Source: Nioella sp964229645 (lineage in GTDB: Bacteria; Pseudomonadota; Alphaproteobacteria; Rhodobacterales; Rhodobacteraceae). Taken from it: a stretch of 64,000 nt of DNA. How positions within the stretch are numbered: position 1 is the first letter of the stretch; each line of letters opens with the position of its first letter. Shown one piece after another: positions 9,501 to 15,546 of this stretch. A program made the position numbers and the translations under genes. Below the pieces are notes generated by a model, which was not told the origin of the DNA, did no database searches, and was given only the letters and a program-made list of their open reading frames with translations. The stretch is from positions 11,265 through 75,264 of the forward strand of contig NZ_CAXREX010000163.1 in the NCBI RefSeq assembly GCF_964229645.1. The letters run 5' to 3'.

Positions 9501-9838
9501 TCTACCTCCAGCGCGGGGAACACAACGCGTGGGCGACCCGCTTCGGACAGGCGCAGGTTGACGAAGCGGATCCGCGGCATGAGCGTTCCGCGTGCAATCG
9601 ACAGGCCCACACGATCGACGGTGACATCGCCACCGGGCATCGAAGCGTCGAGCCCCGCCTCGATCCGCGCGCGCGCAAATTCCGGAACTCCGACCGATCG
9701 GCCATTCGGGGGAAATGCGAGCAGAAGGAGAAGCCCCGCGAGGGCAAGAACCAGCACTGTCATCCCGCGCAGGAACCAGCGCAAGGCACGGCCTCGCCTC
9801 GGGCGGCGCGACTGCGGATCGGGGCCGGGTTCTGTCAT
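6572..9838 (-). CDS. AsmA/YhdP-like envelope protein (DUF3971 type)
   Basis: A protein of 1088 residues. A basic N-terminus (RRPRRGRALRWFLRG) is followed by one transmembrane helix (about residues 25-46), then a very long periplasmic part of repetitive beta-rich sequence that ends with an AsmA-like C-terminal region (LLSAISVVGLIEQLATGEG to SGYFDFEGVVSPLYVVNGL). This layout is that of YhdP/AsmA family proteins, which form bridge-like structures and are implicated in phospholipid transport to the outer membrane. Family assignment is by overall organisation and recognised C-terminal motifs; the role is inferred from the family. It is divergent from bcp across 123 bp. Confidence 0.8.
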   Translation of the reverse strand: MTEPGPDPQSRRPRRGRALRWFLRGMTVLVLALAGLLLLLAFPPNGRSVGVPEFARARIEAGLDASMPGGDVTVDRVGLSIARGTLMPRIRFVNLRLSEAGRPRVVFPALEVEIDRAALLDGEMRPRQVSLAGAGLRIRRTADGRLDLAFTGAQDGDARDLAQTLGGIDRMFRQTVFSSLQRVVGEGLTLVIEDGETGDELRIDNAALSLVPEGEALILTLGGEVAGTPDSSLALRFTRHPEAGETDVSAAFQNLQSTDVAAVSAALEWLTLVDAPLSGRMSTTLFDDATLGTLSGELDVGAGRITPGGGVDPLPLDALSLRFDYDASTARMHLDEFRVESPILSGSISGHATLLEGPVYLSQFQISEFVADPPGVFEAPISFAGGALDMRLQLYPHVAIDFGQAVLYDEGLHVTARGRIAAEPEGLSVRIDADIPEVATDRVLPLWPVNAIANTRRWLAENVIGGTVRDAHAAIRLAPGESRPRHGITFDFEESEVRAIRNMAPIEAGRGYMDISGTTVSLALHDGYVTAPNGGRLQLAESVMLLTNTRQRPTPAHFELSINGPISSAMTLIGAEPFNLLNRFPFDPGTVAEGQADLLLTLDMDLRPRIPPEEVRFGITGRLLDVRSEELVPGRVLRSQQLHIEADNHSLSIGGPAMLDGLSANATWSRELGPDAPQQSRVTGEAILEPQGLADFGVVLPEGMLSGRGPASFVLDLVEDQPPRLAITSDLSGVTLAIPSLGWRLPASDTGSLELDIILGDAPDVPSLVLRGDGLFLEGAVELADRQFDRLRVDRFLLDDWLDVSGSLVSRGPGLSPRIQITGGEADLRGLPVGGGGGSAGALPLNIRLDRLEVTDGIFLTDLRAELSGSPIRGEFRGLMGGQVPVNGTILGEADGVAIRLRSDDGGAVLRAAGIYRNAYGGRMDLILRPLPGEGRYSGSLTIDNPRLRNAPAIAELLSAISVVGLIEQLATGEGVALGDVEVIFSLTPDVMTITEGTALGASMGLSLDGIYNTRSGYFDFEGVVSPLYVVNGLVGGLFTPRREGLFGFTYRLTGTADNSDVTVNPLSVLTPGIFREIFRRPPPEAAE

Positions 9839-9961
9839 GGATCTCGTGCGCTCGATCTCGCTCGGGGATTATCGCGGTGTTTCGGTCTTTATCTTCGCCT
9901 GAATTCGCCTAGCTTGCAAACGGCAGATGCAAGAACCCGCTCATGGAAAGGACCTGACCCC

Positions 9962-10423
9962 ATGCTAGACGTCGGCAGCCCCGCCCCCGATTTCACCCTG
10001 CCCCGCGATGGCGGCGACAACGTGAGCCTTTCGGCGCTGAAAGGCGGACCGGTCGTGCTCTACTTCTACCCGCGCGACGACACACCCGGCTGCACGACGG
10101 AAGCCAATGACTTTACCGCCATGCTGCCCGAGTTCCAGGCCGCGGGCGCAACCGTCATCGGAGTGTCGAAGGACACGGTCGCCAAGCATGAGAGATTCAT
10201 CTCCAAGCATGACCTCGGGGTCATCCTTGTCTCCGATGCCGAGGGCGACCTGTGCGAACGCTACGGGACCTGGGTGGAGAAGAACATGTATGGCAAGAAA
10301 AGCATGGGCATCCAGCGCGCGACCTTCCTGATCGACGCCGGGGGCAAAGTGGCCCGGGTCTGGCCCAAGGTAAAGGTGGCAGGCCATGCCGCCGAGGTGC
10401 TGGAGGCGGTGAAGGCGCTGTGA
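9962..10423 (+). CDS. bcp: Bcp/PrxQ-type thioredoxin-dependent peroxiredoxin
   Basis: This 153-residue peroxiredoxin reduces hydrogen peroxide and organic peroxides. The peroxidatic cysteine is Cys44 in YPRDDTPGCTTEAND. The resolving cysteine found five residues later in E. coli Bcp is replaced by Asn49. Another cysteine, Cys98 in EGDLCERYG, could resolve the sulfenic acid or the enzyme may work in a 1-Cys mode. The ATG at 9962 gives the normal start MLDVGSPAPDF; the frame is open much further upstream but that part is antisense to the AsmA gene. The stop overlaps the start of the DUF455 gene. Confidence 0.95.
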   Translation: MLDVGSPAPDFTLPRDGGDNVSLSALKGGPVVLYFYPRDDTPGCTTEANDFTAMLPEFQAAGATVIGVSKDTVAKHERFISKHDLGVILVSDAEGDLCERYGTWVEKNMYGKKSMGIQRATFLIDAGGKVARVWPKVKVAGHAAEVLEAVKAL

Positions 10424-11259
10424 CGGCCCTGACACTGACACAGATGGCGACGGCGGTGCTGGAAACCGCCGACGCCAAGACCAAGACCGCGCTTAGCCGT
10501 GACTATGCCGCGCGCTGGTTCGCAGCGCGGCGCGGCGAGACGCCCGAGATCAAGATCGGCACCGCCAGCCCGCCGCTGCGCCCGGCCCGGCCCGCAAAGC
10601 CCGAACTGCTCGATCCCCGCGACGTGCCGCGCCGCCGGCCCGGCAGCCCCGAGGGGCGCAAGGCGCTGCTGCATGCGGTCGCCCACATCGAGCTGAATGC
10701 CGTCGATCTGCACTGGGACATCATCGCGCGCTTCGGGGGCCGGGTTCGGTTTCCGATGGGCTTCTTCGATGACTGGGTGAAATCGGCCGACGAGGAATCC
10801 AAGCACTTCCAACTGGTGTCAGGCTGCCTGGAGTCGATGGGCAGTTTCTATGGCGAGCTTGCCGCCCATGCGGGCATGTGGCGCGCTGCTGAGGACACGG
10901 CCGAGGACATCATGGGCCGTCTTGCCGTCGTTCCCATGGTGCTGGAGGCCCGTGGCCTGGACGTGACCCCGGGCATGATCGAGGTCTTCCGCAAGGCAGG
11001 CGATCCGGCGGCAAAGCAGGCCGTCGAGGCGCTGGAGGTCATCTATGCCGAAGAGGTGCATCACGTCGCCTATGGCTCGAAATGGTTCCACTTCCTATGC
11101 GGGCGGCAGGACACCGACCCCAAGGAGGCATTTCACCGCCTTGTGCGCACCTATTTCCACGGCGCGCTGAAACCGCCCTTCAACGAGGAAAAACGCGCCG
11201 AGGCAGGCCTGCCGCCCGATTTCTACTGGCCCCTGTCCGAGACCGGTTCCGTGGGTTGA
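10420..11259 (+). CDS. DUF455 family ferritin-like protein
   Basis: About 279 residues with the DUF455 pattern of a four-helix di-iron fold. Candidate metal ligands lie in AHIELNAVDLHWD, DEESKHFQLV and YAEEVHHVAYG, giving repeated Glu and Glu-x-x-His positions. Its function is not established. The GTG at 10420 overlaps the bcp TGA (GTGA), so translation is probably coupled to the peroxiredoxin. An ATG at 10444 is the alternative start. Pairing a peroxidase with a likely di-iron protein suggests a role in oxidative stress or iron handling, which is inference. No obvious terminator follows in the 170 bp before the M23 gene. Confidence 0.87.
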   Translation: MTALTLTQMATAVLETADAKTKTALSRDYAARWFAARRGETPEIKIGTASPPLRPARPAKPELLDPRDVPRRRPGSPEGRKALLHAVAHIELNAVDLHWDIIARFGGRVRFPMGFFDDWVKSADEESKHFQLVSGCLESMGSFYGELAAHAGMWRAAEDTAEDIMGRLAVVPMVLEARGLDVTPGMIEVFRKAGDPAAKQAVEALEVIYAEEVHHVAYGSKWFHFLCGRQDTDPKEAFHRLVRTYFHGALKPPFNEEKRAEAGLPPDFYWPLSETGSVG

Positions 11260-11312
11260 AGCGGGCAGATGGCTTGGCAAAATTCCGCCCAACCGGGCGC
11301 GAAATGGCCGAT

Positions 11313-11321
11313 TTATCCACA
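11313..11321 (+). other. Perfect DnaA-box sequence
   Basis: TTATCCACA matches the strong DnaA box consensus. It is a single copy in the 170-bp gap before the M23/bactofilin pair. I saw no companion boxes or AT-rich unwinding region, so this is not an origin, and it may be a chance match. Confidence 0.3.
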
Positions 11322-11430
11322 GGCGCGGCAAAAAAGCTTTGTCCCTGCCCGGTGAATTGGTCTACTCCCCTTACCTGTCGGCGTCCTATTTGTGGGGACA
11401 GGGAGGGTCGCCCGGCGTTTGAAAAGGGAA

Positions 11431-12786
11431 ATGGGGCACAGTGACGTGAAAACACGCCTGACCGACCGCATCAACGCGGCTCTCGAGCGATATCTGCCCG
11501 AGCAGCGTCTTTTTCTGAAATCCGACCAGGGCATGCGCTACGTGCGTTTGCGCCCGGCCACGCAGGCCATCATGATCACCGGGTCGTCGCTTTTCGTGGG
11601 CTGGACCGTGATCGTGACGGCGATCTTCCTGATCGACTCGATCAGCGCCGAAGGTGTGCGTGAGCAGGCCGAACGGGCGCAGGCCGCATATGAAACGCGC
11701 CTCAATGCCATTTCGCAGGAACGCGATTCCCGCGCCAGCGAAGCCCAGGCCAGCCAGGAACGCTTCGCCGTCGCGATGGACGAGGTGTCGGCCATGCAGT
11801 CGCGCCTCCTGGCCTCGGAAGAGCGCCGTCGCGAGCTGGAAACCGCCGTCGAGGTGATCCAGACCACGCTGCGCCGGGTCATGGGCGAGCGTGACGAGGC
11901 CCGCGAGCAGGCGACCGCCCTTCTGGCCGAACTGAACGGCACCGGCGGCACCGAGCAAAGCGCAGCCGCGCGCCAGGCCGAACTGGAACGCACCATCGAC
12001 TACATGACCCAGGCCCTCGCCCGCGCCGCGAACGAGCGCGACGATGCCTTCGTGGTCGCCGAGGCCGCAGAGGCCGAGGTCTACGACCTGGAATTCACCC
12101 AGGCCCTTTCCTACGAACGCAACGAGCGGATTTTCGCGCAGATCGAAGACGCGGTCGAGATGTCGATGTCGCCCCTTAACTCGATGTTCGAGGCGGCAGG
12201 CCTGTCGACCGAAGACCTCGTCAGCCAGATGCGCGCAAGCTATGACGGCCAGGGCGGCCCGATGATGCCGATCACCATGTCGACCCGCGGCGAAGATCCC
12301 GACGATGCGACTCTGCGCGCCAACGAGGTTCTGGCGCAGCTCGATTTGCTGAACCTGCACCGTATGGTCGCGGAAAGATTGCCTTTTTCGCGCCCAGTGC
12401 TGGCCAGCTACCGGCTGAGCTCGCCCTTCGGCTACCGCCGTGACCCCTTCAATGGCGGCAGCCGTCTGCATTCCGGCGTCGACATGGCGGGCCCCACGGG
12501 CACCCCCATCTATGCAACCGCTGACGGCGTTGTCAGCTTTGCCGGTCGTCAAAGCGGCTACGGACTCATCATCACCATCGACCATGCCTTCGGTTTCGAA
12601 ACCCGTTATGCCCATTTGTCGCGCATCCGCGTGACCGAGGGCCAAAGGGTCTCGCGCGGGGAGCGCATCGGTGATATGGGAAGCACCGGACGGTCGACGG
12701 GTCCTCATCTGCACTATGAAGTGCGCACCGGTGAGACGCCGCGCAACCCTATGAACTACATCATGGCAGGTAGAGATGTTTTCTAA
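11431..12786 (+). CDS. M23 family peptidoglycan endopeptidase, membrane-anchored
   Basis: A 451-residue protein. A short cytoplasmic N-terminus is followed by one transmembrane helix (about residues 43-67), a coiled-coil stalk (about 72-230, rich in Glu, Arg, Ala and Gln), and a C-terminal LytM/M23 domain (about 325-451). The zinc ligands are visible: His347 and Asp351 in RLHSGVD and His428 in PHLHYE; His395 (YAHLS) and His426 are the other active-site histidines. M23 enzymes cut peptide cross-links in the wall. The start is uncertain (GTG 11392, ATG 11431 or GTG 11446); 11431 follows AAAGGGA. Its end overlaps the bactofilin gene by 11 nt, a pairing known to act together in cell-shape control. 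Confidence 0.9.
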   Translation: MGHSDVKTRLTDRINAALERYLPEQRLFLKSDQGMRYVRLRPATQAIMITGSSLFVGWTVIVTAIFLIDSISAEGVREQAERAQAAYETRLNAISQERDSRASEAQASQERFAVAMDEVSAMQSRLLASEERRRELETAVEVIQTTLRRVMGERDEAREQATALLAELNGTGGTEQSAAARQAELERTIDYMTQALARAANERDDAFVVAEAAEAEVYDLEFTQALSYERNERIFAQIEDAVEMSMSPLNSMFEAAGLSTEDLVSQMRASYDGQGGPMMPITMSTRGEDPDDATLRANEVLAQLDLLNLHRMVAERLPFSRPVLASYRLSSPFGYRRDPFNGGSRLHSGVDMAGPTGTPIYATADGVVSFAGRQSGYGLIITIDHAFGFETRYAHLSRIRVTEGQRVSRGERIGDMGSTGRSTGPHLHYEVRTGETPRNPMNYIMAGRDVF

Positions 12787-13309
12787 ATCAAAGATCAACG
12801 AACCCGGCCCGAAGCAGGCTGGTTCCGCCACCGACAAACCCGAAACCGCGGCCGATGCCGCCAAGGCAGGATCCACGGACAAGCCCGCAATGCCCCTTAC
12901 CTCGAACAAGCCCAAGCCGCCCGCCTCGCTCCTGTCGTCTGACCTGACCATCGTGGGCAACCTGCGCACCACCGGTGATATCCAGGTCGAAGGCCATGTG
13001 CAGGGCGATATCCGCGCGCATCTTCTGACCGTGGGCGAGGGCGCCACCATCGAGGGTGAAATCGTGGCGGACGATATCGTCGTCACCGGTCGCGTGATCG
13101 GTCGCGTGCGCGGCCTGAAGGTGCGCCTGACCTCGACCGCCAAGGTCGAAGGCGACATCATTCACAAGACCATCGCGATCGAAAGCGGTGCCCATTTCGA
13201 AGGCTCCGTGCAGCGCCAGGAAGACCCGCTGTCGGGCAATGGTGGCGCCAAGCGCGCAGCCCCCGCAGCCGCGGCCCCTGCCCCCAAGAACAACGGCGCC
13301 GAGGCCTGA
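12776..13309 (+). CDS. Bactofilin cytoskeletal protein
   Basis: A polymer-forming protein of 177 residues. The central DUF583 beta-helix (about residues 50-140) shows rung-like repeats such as GNLRTTGDIQVEGHVQGDI, GEGATIEGEIVADDIVV and STAKVEGDIIHKTIAIESGAHFEG. It is flanked by low-complexity tails rich in Lys, Pro and Ala, as is usual. Bactofilins assemble without nucleotide into membrane-associated filaments that position wall enzymes. Translation starts inside the M23 gene (11-nt overlap), so the two products are probably made together. A strong terminator follows. Confidence 0.95.
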   Translation: MFSKSKINEPGPKQAGSATDKPETAADAAKAGSTDKPAMPLTSNKPKPPASLLSSDLTIVGNLRTTGDIQVEGHVQGDIRAHLLTVGEGATIEGEIVADDIVVTGRVIGRVRGLKVRLTSTAKVEGDIIHKTIAIESGAHFEGSVQRQEDPLSGNGGAKRAAPAAAAPAPKNNGAEA

Positions 13310-13343
13310 GCCCCGACACCCTTTGATCCGGTCCACGGATGAT

Positions 13344-13378
13344 CCGGCCCTGCACCCAAGCTGGTGCGGGGCCGGTTT
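13344..13378 (+). terminator. Intrinsic terminator of the M23-bactofilin operon
   Basis: A 13-bp stem (13344-13356 with 13363-13375, one G-T pair), a 6-nt loop and a TTT start of a T-rich tail (TTTAGTTTTA). Confidence 0.85.
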
Positions 13379-13387
13379 AGTTTTACC

Positions 13388-14179
13388 TCAGTCGTGTTCC
13401 AACGCGCGGCGATAGATGTGCCAGCTGGCATGGCCCAGAACCGGCAGCGCGATGAAAAGCCCCAAAAGCGCGGGCAACATCGCAAGGAAGGTCAGCACAG
13501 CGATCTCCATGCCCCAGGCGATCATGACCTTTGGGTTGCGCTTGACCACCGCGGTCGAGGTCAGCATTGCGGTCACGAAATCCAGTTCCTTGTCCAGCAA
13601 AAGCGGCAGCGAAATCACCGTCAGGCAAAACAGGACGAAGGCAAAGACCGCGCCGAAGCCCGTGCCGGTCAGCAACATGAGCAGCCCTTCCGGCTGAAGA
13701 AGGTAGGCATAGCTCGACGAGACGTTCATCAACACCGATGGCCCCATGAACAGCGCGAAGAGCATATGCGCGAAGAAGGACCAGAACAGGAAATAGACGA
13801 TGATGACCCAGGACATCAGCGGCAGTTGACGGAGCCGCTGACGCCAGACCACGCCGAAAATATCGTTGCGGCGAAAATCCGTGTCCCCCTGTTCCAGCCT
13901 GTGTGACACCTCGTAAAGCCCGACGGCAAGAAACGGCGCCATCAGCGGGAACCCGACGGTGAAGGGCAGCGCCCACCAGACCTGCTCGGTAACGAAGAAG
14001 AAGATGTAGATCAGCCAACCGCCCACAACGTAGATATGGGAAAAGAAAAGGCCCATCATGGGCTTGCGCCGGAAGTCCCGCCAGCCCGCGCGCAACGCAT
14101 AGCCGATATCGCCCATCTCCATCGCCCGGATGTCGGGCACCCGTGATGCTGCTGGCAATGCCTGCCCGGTCTCGCTCAT
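13388..14179 (-). CDS. DUF2189 family integral membrane protein
   Basis: About 263 residues with a hydrophilic N-terminus and six or so transmembrane helices. It matches the DUF2189 pattern: RAGWRDFRRKPMMGLFFSHIYVVGG early, PLMAPFLAVGLYEVSHRLEQG in the first helical hairpin, and PLLLDKELDFVTAMLTSTAVVKRNP later. The function of the family is unknown. The frame extends to 14200, but the ATG at 14179 (MSETGQALP) has GGAGG 8 nt upstream. It converges with the bactofilin operon and lies downstream of prfB on the same strand. Confidence 0.85.
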   Translation of the reverse strand: MSETGQALPAASRVPDIRAMEMGDIGYALRAGWRDFRRKPMMGLFFSHIYVVGGWLIYIFFFVTEQVWWALPFTVGFPLMAPFLAVGLYEVSHRLEQGDTDFRRNDIFGVVWRQRLRQLPLMSWVIIVYFLFWSFFAHMLFALFMGPSVLMNVSSSYAYLLQPEGLLMLLTGTGFGAVFAFVLFCLTVISLPLLLDKELDFVTAMLTSTAVVKRNPKVMIAWGMEIAVLTFLAMLPALLGLFIALPVLGHASWHIYRRALEHD

Positions 14180-14263
14180 GCTCACGTCCTCCCCACCCAA
14201 ATGCTAAGGGAGGCATCTCGATCCTGCCAAGGATTAAGTGCAGCGGTCAGGCCGGGCGGGGGG

Positions 14264-14305
14264 CGGAAATATTCATTTCCGGACAAATTCCGTCGACGGA
14301 ATTTG
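14264..14305. repeat. Hairpin and perfect 22-bp palindrome between prfB and the DUF2189 gene
   Basis: The first dyad is CGGAAAT (14264-14270) with ATTTCCG (14275-14281) around a 4-nt loop. Three bases on, a perfect 22-bp palindrome spans 14284-14305, centred on GTCGAC. No T-run follows on either strand, so a simple rho-independent terminator is not clear. It may be a terminator variant, a protein site or a dispersed palindromic repeat. Confidence 0.5.
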
Positions 14306-14320
14306 CCCCGCGCGATGCGC

Positions 14321-15448
14321 TCAGTCTTCTGCCTGGGCATCGGCGCGGGACTTGCCGGCCACGTCCATGGCCAGGACCGAGCCCATCAGCCCGTCGAGAT
14401 CGCCATCGAGCACGCCCTGCGTGTCCGAGGTCTCGAAGCCCGTCCGCAGGTCCTTCACCATCTGGTAGGGTTGCAGAACGTAGGACCGGATCTGGTTGCC
14501 CCACCCCGCTTCGCCCTTGGCCTCGTGTGCCTCGTTGATAGCGGCGTTCCGGCGGTCCAGTTCCTGCTGGTAGAGCCGCGACTTCAGCGCCTTCATGGCG
14601 ATGTCACGGTTCTGGTGCTGGGATTTCTCGGAACTCGTCACCACGATCCCCGTCGGGATATGGGTGATCCGCACGGCAGAGTCGGTGGTGTTGACGTGCT
14701 GCCCCCCCGCGCCGGACGAACGGTAAGTGTCGATGCGGATGTCAGAGGGGTTCACCTCGATCTCGATATTGTCGTCCACCACCGGGTAGACCCAGACCGA
14801 GGAAAACGAGGTGTGCCGCCGCGCGGCGCTGTCATAGGGCGAGATCCGCACCAGGCGATGCACGCCCGATTCCGATTTCAGCCAGCCATAGGCGTTGTGG
14901 CCGGAGATCTTGTAGGTGGCCGACTTGATGCCCGCCTCTTCGCCCGCGCTTTCGGACTGAAGCTCCACATCGTAGCCCTTCTTCTCGGCCCACCGCACAT
15001 ACATGCGCGCCAGGATCGAGGCCCAGTCACAGCTTTCGGTGCCACCCGCGCCCGAGTTGATTTCGAGGAAGGTGTCATTGCTGTCGGCCTCGCCATCGAG
15101 AAGCGCCTCCAGCTCTTTCTGGGCGGCCGTGGCCACGAGGTCCTTCAGCGCGGCTTCGGCCTCGGCGACGACTTCGGCATCGCCTTCCATCTCGCCCAGT
15201 TCAATAAGCTCGATATTGTCTTCCAGCCCGCTCTTGATCGCCTTGTAGGTGCCGAGCTTGTCGACCAGAAGCTGCCGGTCGCGCATCAGTTTCTGGGCCT
15301 TTTCCTGGTCATTCCACAGGTCCGGGTCCTCGACGCGCGCGTTGAATTCCTCCAGCCGGTGTTCCGCCGTCTCAAGGTCCATCCGCTGGCCCAGAAGGGC
15401 CAGGGATTTGCGGATTTTCTCGATATGGCTCTGGGTTTCGGCCCGCAT
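14321..15448 (-). CDS. prfB: Peptide chain release factor 2
   Basis: RF2 recognises UGA and UAA and triggers peptidyl-tRNA hydrolysis. The 375-residue product carries the GGQ motif at residues 248-250 (SSGAGGQHVN). The stop-codon recognition loop is at 203-205, reading SPY rather than the SPF of E. coli RF2, a change I associate with alphaproteobacteria. The reading frame is continuous, so the autoregulatory +1 frameshift of enterobacterial prfB is absent. The gene follows the penicillin-binding protein gene by 98 bp on the same strand. Confidence 0.97.
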   Translation of the reverse strand: MRAETQSHIEKIRKSLALLGQRMDLETAEHRLEEFNARVEDPDLWNDQEKAQKLMRDRQLLVDKLGTYKAIKSGLEDNIELIELGEMEGDAEVVAEAEAALKDLVATAAQKELEALLDGEADSNDTFLEINSGAGGTESCDWASILARMYVRWAEKKGYDVELQSESAGEEAGIKSATYKISGHNAYGWLKSESGVHRLVRISPYDSAARRHTSFSSVWVYPVVDDNIEIEVNPSDIRIDTYRSSGAGGQHVNTTDSAVRITHIPTGIVVTSSEKSQHQNRDIAMKALKSRLYQQELDRRNAAINEAHEAKGEAGWGNQIRSYVLQPYQMVKDLRTGFETSDTQGVLDGDLDGLMGSVLAMDVAGKSRADAQAED

Positions 15449-15546
15449 GGTTCAACTCGCCTGGCTCGTGCTGCTTCGGTCCGAGTGATGTAGACCGTCC
15501 CCTGCCCCGCTGCAAGCATCGAAGGGGGCAGGTGCAATCAGCTCTG

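Noticed and set aside
8922..9902. Plus-strand open frame opposite the AsmA-like gene
   Set aside because: Arg/Ser/Pro-rich composition typical of antisense frames in high-GC DNA.
11300..11345. Replication origin
   Set aside because: Only one DnaA box; no box cluster, no AT-rich unwinding element, no dnaA or parAB neighbours.
15200..15448. Programmed frameshift in prfB
   Set aside because: The frame is open from the ATG through the early region where enterobacterial prfB has its in-frame UGA.
14201..15493. 430-codon plus-strand frame opposite prfB
   Set aside because: Entirely antisense to a certain gene; His/Arg/Gly-rich with no domain.
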